The translations under genes were made by a program, and so were the position numbers. Source: Acidobacteriota bacterium (GTDB taxonomy: Bacteria > Acidobacteriota > Thermoanaerobaculia > Thermoanaerobaculales > Thermoanaerobaculaceae). From it: a stretch of DNA of 64,000 bases. The stretch covers positions 1 to 64,000 of the forward strand of contig JACQZW010000047.1 in the NCBI GenBank assembly GCA_016213675.1, read 5' to 3'. Positions 9,203 through 19,784 of this stretch are shown in pieces (the stretch's first letter is position 1; each line of letters opens with the position of its first letter). Under the pieces are notes generated by a model. That model had not been told where the DNA came from and ran no database searches. It saw nothing but the letters and a program-made list of their open reading frames with translations.

Positions 9203-11617
9203 GTGGGACGACGGAAGGACACGGCGGTGATGACGCCGGGGCGGGACGACCCCCCGGCCGGCCGGACGACCGGGCTGCCGGGCTGGTTGCGACGGGCCGG
9301 CCTGCCTGCCGGCCTGCTCGTCGCGCTCACCTTCGCGGCCTACGTGCCCGCGCTGCGGGCCGGGTTCGTGTGGGACGACGATGTCTACGTCACCGCGAAC
9401 CCCCACCACGAGGACCCCGCCGGGCTCCGGAACATCTGGCTCGAGCCGCGCGCGATCCTCGCGGCCTACCCGGGGCGCGGGATCGACGCGCTCATCCCCC
9501 TCACCTTCACCACGCTGTGGGTGGAGCATCGCCTGTGGGGCGTCGAGCCGCTCGGCTACCACGCCGTCAACGTCGGCCTCCACGCCCTTGCCGCGGTGCT
9601 CCTCTGGAGCCTGCTGCGCCGTCTCCGGGCCCCGGGCGCCTGGCTGGCCGCAGCGATGTTCGCGGTGCACCCGGTCATGGTCGAGTCGGTGGCGTGGGTC
9701 GCGGAGCTGAAGAACGTGCAGTCGGGGGTGCTCGCCCTGCTCTGCCTGCTGGCCGTCTTGCGCTTCGCTCCCCCTGAGGGCGGCGAGGGCGGGACGGGCG
9801 GTCGCCGCCGGCGGACCCTCGTCCTCGCGCTGCTGCTGTTCGCCGCGGCCCTGCTGAGCAAGTCGGCGGTCGTCGCGCTGCCGGTCGTGGTCGCGCTTGT
9901 GATCTGGTGGAAGCGGGGCCGCCTCCGGACGGGCGACCTCGCGGTGGTCGCGCCGATGCTGGCGATGGCCGCGGCGATGGGGTTGCTGACCCTGCTCGCG
10001 GAAAGGCCGCTCGGCGCGGTGGGCGGGACCCCGGCGGCGAGCCTGGTCGAGCGGGCGCTCGTCGCGGGTCGCGCCCTGTGGTTCTACGTCGGCAAGCTCC
10101 TGTGGCCGGTGGGGCTGTCCAGCATCTACCCGCGCTGGGAGGTCGACGCGACCGTGGCGTGGCAGGTGCTCTACCCGATGGCCGCCGTGGCGGCGATCGC
10201 GGCCCTGTGGCTGCTGCGCGGGAGGTGGGGGCGCGGGCCGCTCGCGGCCGCCCTGTGCTTCGCCGCGTTGGTGGCGCCGACGACCGGCATCTTCGCCGTC
10301 AACTACCACCTCTACTCGTTCGTCGCCGACCACTTCCAGTACCACGCCGCACCCGCCCTGCTCGCGCTCCTCGCCGCCGGGCTGGCCGCGCTGTGGGGGA
10401 GGACGGCAGGCGTGACGCCGCGCTGGATGGCGGCCGTGGCGTGCGCCCTGCTGCTGCTCGTCCTCGGCTCCATGACCTTCCGGCACGCCCAGGCTTTCAC
10501 GAGCGAGAAGGCGCGCTGCCTGGACACGATCGCCAAGAACCCGGCGGCCTGGCTCGCGCACAACAACCTCGGGGTCGCCCTGAACGCCGAGGGGAACGCC
10601 CGCGGGGCCGTCGAGCACTTCCGCACGGCGCTGCGCCTGCGGCCCGGCTACGCCGAGGCGCACAACAACCTGGGTGTGGCGCTGGCCGGGCTCGGCGAGC
10701 TCGAGGCGGCGGCGGAGGCGTACGCCGCGGCGCTGCGGATCCGGCCCGACTACGCCGCCGCCCACAACAACCTGGGCGCCGCCCAGGCGTCGGCGGGGAA
10801 GGTCCGGGAGGCGATCCCCCACTACCGGGAGGCCGTGCGGATCCGGCCCGACTACGCCGAGGCGCGCACCAACCTGGGCCGCGCGCTGCTCGCCGTCGGC
10901 GAGACGGACGAGTCGTTCCGGCAGTACCGGGAGGCGCTGCGGGTCAGGCCGGGCTACGCCGAGGCCCACAACGACCTCGGCCTCGCCCTCGCCGCGGCGG
11001 GCCCGCCGGGCGAGGCGGTCGAGCGGTACCGCGAGGCGCTGCGGCTCAAGCCCGACTACGCCGAGGCCGCGAACAACCTGGGCGCGGCGCTGGCGTCGGC
11101 GGGCGACGCGGAGGCGGCGATCCCGCAGTTCGAGACGGCGCTGCGGATTCGGCCGGACTACCCCGAGGCGCGCAACAACCTCGGCCGGACGCTGGCCTCC
11201 CGCGGCCGGACCGACGAGGCGATCGTCGCGTTCCGTGAGGCTGTCAGGCTCAAGCCGGACTACGCGGAGGCCCACAACAACCTGGGTACCGCCCTGGCGT
11301 CGCGCGGCGCCCTCGACGAGGCGATCGGTGCGTACCGGGAGGCGGTCCGCCTGGCCCCCGGCGACGCCGAGGCCCACGCCAACCTGGGCGCGGCGCTGAC
11401 CTCGGCGGGGCGCCTCGGCGAGGCGGTCGGGCACCTCGAGGAGGCGCTGCGCCTCGAGCCCGACCTGGTGGCGGCGCACAACGCCCTCGGCGTCGCCCTG
11501 GCGAGCGCCGGAAGGCTCGACCTCGCGACCCCGCACTTCGAGCGCGCCCTCGCGCTCGACCCGGCGAACGCCGACGCCCGCCGCAACCTGGAGCGGGCCC
11601 GCATGCTCCGGCGCTGA
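9203..11617 (+). CDS. polytopic membrane protein with C-terminal TPR array (TMTC-like, possible GT-C glycosyltransferase)
   Basis: An 804-residue protein. The N-terminal ~430 residues contain about ten hydrophobic segments. The first loop carries GFVWDDDVYV and later HPVMVESVAWVAELKNV, motifs typical of TMTC-type membrane proteins and bacterial GT-C-like relatives with acidic catalytic residues. Residues ~446-804 form ten consecutive 34-residue TPRs of near-identical sequence (AEAHNNLGVALA / AxxxYREALRxRPDY), then a capping helix. TMTC proteins in eukaryotes O-mannosylate cadherins; a glycosyltransferase role here is inference. The GTG 9203 start is preferred because of the leaderless-type -10; ATG 9230 is the alternative. 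Confidence 0.8.
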   Translation: MGRRKDTAVMTPGRDDPPAGRTTGLPGWLRRAGLPAGLLVALTFAAYVPALRAGFVWDDDVYVTANPHHEDPAGLRNIWLEPRAILAAYPGRGIDALIPLTFTTLWVEHRLWGVEPLGYHAVNVGLHALAAVLLWSLLRRLRAPGAWLAAAMFAVHPVMVESVAWVAELKNVQSGVLALLCLLAVLRFAPPEGGEGGTGGRRRRTLVLALLLFAAALLSKSAVVALPVVVALVIWWKRGRLRTGDLAVVAPMLAMAAAMGLLTLLAERPLGAVGGTPAASLVERALVAGRALWFYVGKLLWPVGLSSIYPRWEVDATVAWQVLYPMAAVAAIAALWLLRGRWGRGPLAAALCFAALVAPTTGIFAVNYHLYSFVADHFQYHAAPALLALLAAGLAALWGRTAGVTPRWMAAVACALLLLVLGSMTFRHAQAFTSEKARCLDTIAKNPAAWLAHNNLGVALNAEGNARGAVEHFRTALRLRPGYAEAHNNLGVALAGLGELEAAAEAYAAALRIRPDYAAAHNNLGAAQASAGKVREAIPHYREAVRIRPDYAEARTNLGRALLAVGETDESFRQYREALRVRPGYAEAHNDLGLALAAAGPPGEAVERYREALRLKPDYAEAANNLGAALASAGDAEAAIPQFETALRIRPDYPEARNNLGRTLASRGRTDEAIVAFREAVRLKPDYAEAHNNLGTALASRGALDEAIGAYREAVRLAPGDAEAHANLGAALTSAGRLGEAVGHLEEALRLEPDLVAAHNALGVALASAGRLDLATPHFERALALDPANADARRNLERARMLRR

Positions 11618-11669
11618 CACGGTCGCCCGCCGGCGGGCCGCACGCTGCGACCGGGAGAGGAGACGATCG

Positions 11670-12455
11670 ATGCCGCTTCCGAACCTGATCCTGCTCGGCG
11701 CCATGGTCGTGGCCGCGATGATGGCGGCGCTGTGGCTCGTCCAGCGGCGCAGGAGCGACGCCGGGATCGTCGACGTCGGCTGGGCCGCCGGCCTCGGCGT
11801 GCTGGCCCTGCTCTACGCCGCGCTCGTCGACGGCGACCCGGGACGTCGCGCGCTCGTCGCGGTCCTCGCCGCGGCGTGGTCGTTCCGCCTCGCCGGCTAC
11901 CTGCTCGTCGATCGCATCGTGGGCAAGCCCGAGGACGGCCGCTACCAGACGCTGCGGGCGAGGTGGGGGGCGCGGGCGCAGGCCCGCTTCTTCGTCTTCT
12001 TCCAGGTCCAGGCGCTCGTCGACGTCGTCCTCGCGGTGCCGTTCCTCGTCGCGATGAGGAAGCCCGGGTCGCCGTTCGACGCCCTCGACGTGGCCGGCGT
12101 CGCCGTCTGGGTCGTCGCGGTGGTCGGGGAGAGCGTCGCCGACCGCCAGCTCGCCCGCTTCCGCGCCATTCCCGCCAACCGGGGCCGGTCCTGCCGGGCC
12201 GGGCTGTGGCGGTTCTCCCGCCACCCCAACTACTTCTTCGAGTGGCTGCACTGGTGGGCGTACGTCGTGCTCGCGCTCGGGGCGCCGTTCTGGTGGCTCA
12301 CCCTGGTCGCCCCGGCGCTCATGCTCTACTTCCTGCTCGCCGTCACGGGAATCCCCGCCACCGAGGCCCAGGCGCTGGCCTCGCGCGGCGACGACTACCG
12401 CGACTACCAGCGGACCACGTCGGCATTCGTCCCGTGGTTCCCGAAGAGACCGTAG
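11670..12455 (+). CDS. DUF1295 family membrane protein (steroid 5-alpha-reductase-like)
   Basis: A 261-residue integral membrane protein with about six hydrophobic helices. It has the family signature near the C-terminus: RFSRHPNYFFEWLHWW and a final DYRDYQRTTSAFVPWFPK. DUF1295 proteins belong to the superfamily of steroid 5-alpha-reductases and ICMT methyltransferases; reduction of a steroid- or polyprenoid-like substrate is possible but unproven. ATG at 11670 follows GGGAGAGGAGA. A 14-bp GC palindrome (11625-11638) lies between it and the TPR gene. It faces the minus-strand gene that ends at 12495. Confidence 0.85.
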   Translation: MPLPNLILLGAMVVAAMMAALWLVQRRRSDAGIVDVGWAAGLGVLALLYAALVDGDPGRRALVAVLAAAWSFRLAGYLLVDRIVGKPEDGRYQTLRARWGARAQARFFVFFQVQALVDVVLAVPFLVAMRKPGSPFDALDVAGVAVWVVAVVGESVADRQLARFRAIPANRGRSCRAGLWRFSRHPNYFFEWLHWWAYVVLALGAPFWWLTLVAPALMLYFLLAVTGIPATEAQALASRGDDYRDYQRTTSAFVPWFPKRP

Positions 12456-12484
12456 CCCGTGGTCCGTGACCCGGGGAACGACTG
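12456..12484. repeat. short 7-bp-periodic array between convergent genes
   Basis: After the DUF1295 stop the sequence reads CGTGGTC, CGTGACC, CGGGGAA in 7-bp register. It is one of several degenerate heptamer tracts found at gene ends in this window. No hairpin with a T-run is present here. Confidence 0.45.
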
Positions 12485-12494
12485 ATCGCCCAGC

Positions 12495-15400
12495 TCACTC
12501 CGTCGCGAGGTCGAGGAGGAAGCGGTCGACGGGGTGGAAGCCCTGCTCCTTGACCTCGGCGCTCTTGAACACCGCCCACGAGGGCAGCGACGGGACGTGG
12601 TTCCGCGTTATGTCGTGGAGCTCGAGCGCCGAGTTGGCAAGGAACAGGTAGAGCACGCGCGCCGGGTTCCTCGGGTTGGGCATCACGAGGAACAGCCCGT
12701 CGTCCGGCGCGGCGTAGGTCCGGCCCTGCCAACGGAACGAGTTCCGGCCGAGCTCGACGGGGAGCGCGGGGGCGAGGCGGGCGAGGACCGTGTTGTCCGT
12801 GGCGCTGCCCAGGACGATGAGGTCGTGGGCGGCGAGGTCGGCGTCCGACACCTCGGCGTCCTTGACGACCGGTGAGAGCGTCTCGGCGTAGGCGTCGGCG
12901 AGCGTCGACTGAAAGCGCAGCGCCAGGGTGCGGTTCGCCTCGTCCTGGCGGGCCGTGCCGTGGACGATGAGGGCGTGCTTGAAGTCGTCGACAAAGGACG
13001 CCCAGGTGTGGAAGCGGTCGTGGCGGACCGGGATGTCGTTGCCGGCGTTGAAGGCGAGCCGGGTCGGCTGCTGCGCGAAGTCCAGGTCGATCGTGGTGCT
13101 CGGCCCGTCGACCTCGACCGGCCGGACGAACCGTGTCCCGCCGGCGTCGACCGCGACGGTGGTGACGAAGTGGTAGGGATCGCCGGGCTGCGTCACCTCG
13201 AGGCGCACCGTCCAGCCGTCGCCGTCCCTGACGAGCCGGGCCGCCGGGCGCGGGTCGGGCAGGCCGGTGCGATCGACCCACTGCCGGACGAACGGCCCGA
13301 GGTCGCGCCCCGACTCGCGGCTCGCCAGCGCGATGAACGTCGCGGTGTCGAGGGGCTTGTCGGCGTAGCGCCGGTGGATCTCCGTCATGACCCGGAGGAA
13401 GCTCTCGTTGCCGAGCAGCAGCCGGAGCTGGTGGAAGAGGAACGTCCCCTTGATGCGCGACATCCGGTACGGCGCGAAGCGGTCGTAGGCGAGGCGGGCC
13501 TGCGCGGGCGCGACGTCCGCCTCGCGGGACAGCGTGGCCAGCAGCCGCGAGCCCTGCTCGGCGAGCTGGTCGCGGAGCCAGACGGCGGCCTTCGGCGGGT
13601 CGTCGGGCAGCTCGTTGAGGAGCTTCCAATACGCCGCGTCGCCAGACACCAGCCACCCCTCACCGTCGCCGGCGGAATGGACGGTGTTGCGCCACAGCGC
13701 CTTCGTGTCGATCGCGTAGATCTGCTTGACGGCAACGAGGTCGAGCGCGGGCTCCCTGGCCGGGGCGCCGGCGGCCGCAGCCTTGGCGGCGCGCGCGGCC
13801 TTGAGCTTGTCGGTGACGAAGATCGGGCTCGCCACCGAGTAGCCGAGTGTGAGGTGCGGGATCGCCCCGGGGAGGTCGGGCATGCGGCGGCTCCCCGCAG
13901 TGGGAAACTTCTCGCGCAGCGTGACCTTGCCGTAGTGGGCGAGGAAGACGAGTCGCTCCGCCATCTCCGAGGTCGTGATCTTGCCGTCGCAGGCGTGGGC
14001 GCGGTTGATCGGCGACGAGGCCCAGAGGTTGACGCCGGCGATCGCGTCGATCTTCCCCTTGAAGGCCCGGTAGAACTCGTTGAACGCGACGTCGCGGTCC
14101 CACGGCGTGTAGGCGAGGTCGTAGGGGGCGTTGTCGGCGTTGGCGACATACTCCGCGCGCACCCCGGGGTCGCGGGCGTTGTTGTTGGCCCACAGGAAGC
14201 CGGGGGTGCCGAACGGCGCCGGCACGTCGGTCGACCGCCACAGCCGGTCCGCGTGGGTGCCGAGCAGGTAGATCGCCGCCTCGTCGGTCTTGACGTCGGC
14301 GATCGGCCAGTCGTTGGTGTACATGCCGTTGTTCTTGTCGCGGAGGATGCGCACGACGTCGTCGATCGACGAGGCGTACTGGGCGGCCTTGCGGATCCGG
14401 TTCGACTGCGGCGTCCCGGCCGGCTCGTACGGGGTCTGCTGCACCGTCGTCTCGCCGATCACGATGCCGCCGGCGTTGATGTAGAAGTCGGTGCCCGAGT
14501 GGATGCCGCCGGGGAACGTCTGGAAGACCAGGCGGTGGCCGCGCTCCGGCTGGACGTCGAGAAGGACGTTGAAGTGCACGCCGGTGTAGCCGCTCCACAT
14601 GAAGATCTGGCCGAACACCACGCGGCCGTCGGCGGTGGCGGGGCCGGTGGCGGCGAACGCCGAGCACTTGTGGGTCCGCTCGGTGAACGCCTCGGCGTCC
14701 TGGGGGGAGAGGAAGGTGCGGCCCGACAGCGCGTGGGGCGTGACGCGCAGGCCGCCCTTGAGCTGGCCGAGGTCGATGGCCGAGTTGATGGTGACGACGT
14801 CGAGCAGGTCGACCGGGCGACCGTCGACCTTCGCCCCGGCGGCGGCGGCGCCGTCGGCGGTGCCCTTCATCTCGGTGAGGAACTCCTCGTCGAAGCCGCG
14901 CAGCATGGTCGCGTCGGCGAGCAGGCGGAGCGCGGCCCACCCGGCCGCCGGGTCCTTGGACGACTCCTGGATCGACAGCTTCTTGACGTACGCGGCGATC
15001 TCGTCGGCGACGAGCGTGCCGAACTGGACGCCGCGGTCGTACGGCTTGCCCTCGATGTGGACGAAGATCCACCCGCGGTCGTCGTAGCGATAGCCCTCGC
15101 CGGACCAGCGCACCGTCTCGGGCGGGATGTACGCCGAGATGTCGTCGACCTCCTCGAGGACGACGTCGTCGAACCACGCCGTGCCGGTCGCGGTCCCGTT
15201 GAGGCCGAGGTGGAGGCGGACGGCGTCGCGCGCCGCGGTCGCAATGAAGAGCGTCTCGACGCGCGTCCAGTCGGCCGTCGCGCCGACCGCGGGAGAGTGG
15301 TTGGTGAAGGGGAACGAGGCCATTGTCACCGCGGCGGGCACCGCGGTGGGGTAGCGCGAGGTCGCGTCCGAGAGCGCCCGGTCGGTCCGCACCCAGGCCG

Positions 15401-15677
15401 ACAGCCGGTAGAGATGGCCCACCTTCAGCCGGACCGGCTCGGAGGTCACGGCGACCTCGGCCGGGACGGCGTTGGCGATGCGCAGGCTGGCGGCGCCGCC
15501 GCGGCCGACGGAGGCGTCGCGAGACGCTCCGTCAGCCGGCGACCAGCCCGCCGCCGCGCCGGCGGCGCCGGCGGCCTCGAAGCCGGGGTTGGCCACGGGC
15601 ACGGTGGTGTCGGCGTGGAGCGGCACGCTGGCGAGGACGGCGCCGGCGAACAGGGCGACGGGCAGGAACGGGCGCAT
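12495..15677 (-). CDS. secreted C45/phospholipase-B-like Ntn-hydrolase fused to an M1-type C-terminal region
   Basis: A 1060-residue secreted protein. Signal peptide 1-22 (ending PLHA). Residues ~25-180 form a carbohydrate-binding-like beta-sandwich (AAGWSPADG ... AWFDDVVLEEV). Residues ~195-660 resemble C45 acyltransferase / phospholipase-B-like Ntn-hydrolases; the likely autoprocessing nucleophile is Cys338 in HKCSAF, followed by FPGGIHSGTDFYINAGG. Residues ~690-810 resemble the helical C-terminal region of M1 aminopeptidases (RIKGTFLFHQLRLLLG, FVRQWVDRTGLPD), but there is no HExxH anywhere, so this part is not a peptidase. The final 250 residues look like a beta-sandwich plus a small alpha/beta domain. 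Substrate unknown. Confidence 0.75.
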   Translation of the reverse strand: MRPFLPVALFAGAVLASVPLHADTTVPVANPGFEAAGAAGAAAGWSPADGASRDASVGRGGAASLRIANAVPAEVAVTSEPVRLKVGHLYRLSAWVRTDRALSDATSRYPTAVPAAVTMASFPFTNHSPAVGATADWTRVETLFIATAARDAVRLHLGLNGTATGTAWFDDVVLEEVDDISAYIPPETVRWSGEGYRYDDRGWIFVHIEGKPYDRGVQFGTLVADEIAAYVKKLSIQESSKDPAAGWAALRLLADATMLRGFDEEFLTEMKGTADGAAAAGAKVDGRPVDLLDVVTINSAIDLGQLKGGLRVTPHALSGRTFLSPQDAEAFTERTHKCSAFAATGPATADGRVVFGQIFMWSGYTGVHFNVLLDVQPERGHRLVFQTFPGGIHSGTDFYINAGGIVIGETTVQQTPYEPAGTPQSNRIRKAAQYASSIDDVVRILRDKNNGMYTNDWPIADVKTDEAAIYLLGTHADRLWRSTDVPAPFGTPGFLWANNNARDPGVRAEYVANADNAPYDLAYTPWDRDVAFNEFYRAFKGKIDAIAGVNLWASSPINRAHACDGKITTSEMAERLVFLAHYGKVTLREKFPTAGSRRMPDLPGAIPHLTLGYSVASPIFVTDKLKAARAAKAAAAGAPAREPALDLVAVKQIYAIDTKALWRNTVHSAGDGEGWLVSGDAAYWKLLNELPDDPPKAAVWLRDQLAEQGSRLLATLSREADVAPAQARLAYDRFAPYRMSRIKGTFLFHQLRLLLGNESFLRVMTEIHRRYADKPLDTATFIALASRESGRDLGPFVRQWVDRTGLPDPRPAARLVRDGDGWTVRLEVTQPGDPYHFVTTVAVDAGGTRFVRPVEVDGPSTTIDLDFAQQPTRLAFNAGNDIPVRHDRFHTWASFVDDFKHALIVHGTARQDEANRTLALRFQSTLADAYAETLSPVVKDAEVSDADLAAHDLIVLGSATDNTVLARLAPALPVELGRNSFRWQGRTYAAPDDGLFLVMPNPRNPARVLYLFLANSALELHDITRNHVPSLPSWAVFKSAEVKEQGFHPVDRFLLDLATE

Positions 15678-15741
15678 CTGGGGACCTCCGGGCGCGCGGA
15701 CACGCGCCGGGCGATTCTACTCGGGCGGTGGGGCGTGGAAG

Positions 15742-16872
15742 CTAGCGCAGGAAGGTCGCGACGGCGACGCCGACGAAGTTGGCGATGGCGTAGCCGAGGG
15801 TGCCGACCAGCACGGCGGGGATGACCAGCGCGGTCCAGCCCCCCGCGGTGGCCATCGCGGCCGCCGTCGTCGGCCCGCCGATGTTGGCGTTGGAGGCGAC
15901 GATCACCTCGGCGAGGTCGAGCCTGAGCGGCCAGCAGGCGAGGACGATCACGAGCAGGTGGACGAGGAGGACGACGGCGCAGAAGACGAACAGCGCGGGG
16001 CCCGCCCTCGCCACCACAGCGATGTTGGCCGACGCCCCGAGCACGGCGAAGAAGACGTGCATGGCGAGGACGCCGAGCTCCTCGGCGCCGGCGACGACGG
16101 CGAGTCGGTCCGGGATCAGTGTCGCCAGCACGACGGTGAGCGCGGTGACGAACAGCACGCCGCCGATCGGGTAGCCGAGCGCCGCGGCGATACCGAAGCC
16201 GGCGGCGCACAGCGACAGCGCGAGGCCGAGGGCGACGGCCAGCTCGACCGGCCTGATCGGCCCGGCCGCCACGCGGGCGTCGCCGGTCCTCTCGCCGGCG
16301 CTTGGCCTCACCGGCAGGGCGCGGCGCAGGAAGCCGACGCGCGGGAGCGCGAAGAGGAGCAGGAAGTACAGGGTCATGACCAGGTTGTCGGCGGCCACCC
16401 CGGCGGTCAGCAGGTCACCCGCCCGCAGGTCGAGGATCTGCGCGACCGCCATGTAGTTGATCGAGCCGCCGACGTAGGTGGCGCAGAACACCCCGGCGAG
16501 CTTCCACCCCTCGGCGCCGAGCGGGACGAGGCGGAAGGCGACGAGGGTCCCGATCACGGTGCCGACGGCGCCGGCCAGGAAGGCGACGAGCGTAGGGCCC
16601 GCTTCCCGCACGATGCGGCGGAGGTCGGCCTTGAGCAGGAGGAGCGGGATCGCGAGCGGGACGACGTAACCCCAGACGGTGTCGTAGGCCGGCGCCGCCG
16701 GCGGGATCACGCGCAGATTGGAGAGCACGAACGTCGTGCCGATGGCGATCACCGCGCCGGACAGCCGCGAGCCCCAGCGGGTCCGCTCGGCCCACAGCGC
16801 GAACGCGGCGCTGGCCAGCAGCACAGCCCAGATCGCCCAGTGCGCGTCGGGCTTGAGCAGCGACTCGCCCAC
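15742..16872 (-). CDS. DUF819 family integral membrane protein (putative permease)
   Basis: A 376-residue protein with about ten transmembrane helices. Family-like segments include TYVGGSINYMAVAQIL and NANIGGPTTAAAMATAGGW, the paired Gly-rich discontinuous regions typical of DUF819 (YjcL-like) proteins, which resemble transporters. The substrate is unknown. The start is GTG at 16872, only 4 bp after the stop of the upstream minus-strand gene (16877), so the two are almost certainly co-transcribed. The ribosome binding site is weak. Confidence 0.82.
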   Translation of the reverse strand: MGESLLKPDAHWAIWAVLLASAAFALWAERTRWGSRLSGAVIAIGTTFVLSNLRVIPPAAPAYDTVWGYVVPLAIPLLLLKADLRRIVREAGPTLVAFLAGAVGTVIGTLVAFRLVPLGAEGWKLAGVFCATYVGGSINYMAVAQILDLRAGDLLTAGVAADNLVMTLYFLLLFALPRVGFLRRALPVRPSAGERTGDARVAAGPIRPVELAVALGLALSLCAAGFGIAAALGYPIGGVLFVTALTVVLATLIPDRLAVVAGAEELGVLAMHVFFAVLGASANIAVVARAGPALFVFCAVVLLVHLLVIVLACWPLRLDLAEVIVASNANIGGPTTAAAMATAGGWTALVIPAVLVGTLGYAIANFVGVAVATFLR

Positions 16873-16876
16873 GGGG

Positions 16877-17578
16877 CTACCGGAGCTGCTCGAGGGCGGC
16901 GAGGACCGCGTCGGGGTTGAGCCGGGCTCGCTTCGCGCCGGGGGCGCGCTCCGGCTCGGCGGCGGCCGCGGGCCGCATCGGGGTGCCGAGCTCGGGGGGC
17001 GTCACCCGGGCGACGAAACCGCGCGAGACGTACTCGAAGGCATCGATCTTCTCGAAGGAGAGGTCGTTGAGGATCGACTCGTCGCTCTCGCGCCGGTCGT
17101 CCGGGAGGTCGGCCGGCTCGGAGGTGCGCCACATCGCCGCGAACAGCCGCGAGGCGCTTCCCGCCGCCTCGATGAGGGTGCGGTGGAGCGCCGGGCGCTC
17201 CCGCTCCACGAGGAAGGCGAGGCCGGCCTCGACAAGATCGTCGCCGGAGGCGCCGGGAAGCGGCTCGGCAGGCCCGAGGAGCTGGCCGAGGCGGAGGGCG
17301 TCGAGCTCGAGGTAGTAGGCCCAGTCGGAGAGCCGGGGCGGCGCGCCCCTGCCCCAGGCGTGCCGGCAGAACTCGGCGTAGATGCGGGCCAGCGCCATGA
17401 AGCGGACGGCGACGAGGTGGCGGTCGAGCTCGCCGGCGGCGGCCGTGAGCCCGGCCCGGCCGAGCACCTCCCAGGCCTGCCGCGCCCAGGCGAGCTCCGA
17501 CCTCTTGAGCGAGCCGAAGAACTCGTCGGCCACGCTCGCGAACGCTTCCCATCCGAGGGTCTTGGTCGGGCCTGCCAT
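16877..17578 (-). CDS. hypothetical protein
   Basis: A 233-residue soluble protein with no recognised motif. It is rich in helix-forming residues and Trp (WEAFASVADEFFGSL, LARIYAEFCRHAWG) with an acidic middle and a basic C-terminal tail ending LAALEQLR. No signal peptide or membrane segment. ATG at 17578. It is the first gene of a two-gene minus-strand unit with the DUF819 permease (4-bp gap), which hints at a shared process. The 96 bp between this start and the photolyase gene must hold divergent promoters; TACATT (17607-17602, minus) is a candidate -10. Confidence 0.7.
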   Translation of the reverse strand: MAGPTKTLGWEAFASVADEFFGSLKRSELAWARQAWEVLGRAGLTAAAGELDRHLVAVRFMALARIYAEFCRHAWGRGAPPRLSDWAYYLELDALRLGQLLGPAEPLPGASGDDLVEAGLAFLVERERPALHRTLIEAAGSASRLFAAMWRTSEPADLPDDRRESDESILNDLSFEKIDAFEYVSRGFVARVTPPELGTPMRPAAAAEPERAPGAKRARLNPDAVLAALEQLR

Positions 17579-17674
17579 CGTCGCCCCACCGCGGGGAGCA
17601 CAATGTAGCAGAAGCCGGGCACGGTGCGGAAGCCGGGAGGCCCGGCGGACGTTCCCCCGGCGGGAGGCGAGGCG

Positions 17675-19140
<1,466 letters not shown>

Positions 19141-19144
<4 letters not shown>

Positions 19145-19755
19145 GCCGGCTCCTCGCCCCGCGGCTGCAACGGCTGCGCTTCACGCTGTTCGCGCCGTTC
19201 TACGACGCCGTGGTGCGACTGGACGGCGCGCGGCGCCGCTCGCTGGAGCTGCTCGCCCTCGGCCCAGGCGAGCGGGTCCTGCTCGTCGGCGCGGGGACCG
19301 GCGCCGACCTCCCGCTCCTGCCCGACGGCGTGCGGGCTCTGGTCACCGACATCACGCCGGCGATGCTCGATCGCGCCCGCCGCCGGGCCCGACTGGGCCA
19401 CGAGCTCGCGGTGATGGACGCGATGGCCCTCGACCTCCCGGATGCGAGCTTCGATGCGGCCATGCTGCACCTCATCCTCGCGCTGGTGCCGGACCCGGGG
19501 CGGGTCCTCGCCGAGGCGGCGCGGGTGGTGCGCCCCGGCGGGCGGATCGTGGTCCTCGACAAGGGCCTGGCGCCTGGGCAGGAGGCGAGCCCCCTGCGGC
19601 GTGCGGCCTCGTTCGTGACCCGACTGATCGCCAGCGACATCAACCTGCGGCTCGGCACGCTGATCGCCGAGAGCGGTGCGCCGGTCACGGTCGTCCACGA
19701 CGAGGTGGTCGGCTTCGGGGGGCTGCTGCGCGCGACGTTGCTGGAACGGAATTGA
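19141..19755 (+). CDS. class I SAM-dependent methyltransferase (UbiE-like)
   Basis: A 204-residue Rossmann-fold methyltransferase. SAM-binding motif I is VLLVGAGTGADLPLL; the acidic end of beta-2 is VTDITPAMLDRAR; the post-motif is DAMALDLPDASFD, then LARV-type VRPGGRIVVLDKG. This fits the UbiE/phosphatidylethanolamine N-methyltransferase-like group acting on a lipid or small molecule; the substrate is not deducible. GTG start overlaps the photolyase stop by 4 bp, so it is translationally coupled. Confidence 0.85.
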
Positions 19756-19784
19756 AGAACCGGGGTCCGGGGACGGAGGAGGAC

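Noticed and set aside
11625..11638. Terminator after the TPR gene
   Set aside because: GCCCGCCGGCGGGC is a perfect palindrome without loop or T-run and is expected by chance at this base composition.
12960..15824. Long plus-strand open frame (~950 codons) opposite the C45-like gene
   Set aside because: Same composition artefact; the minus-strand frame has a signal peptide and family motifs.
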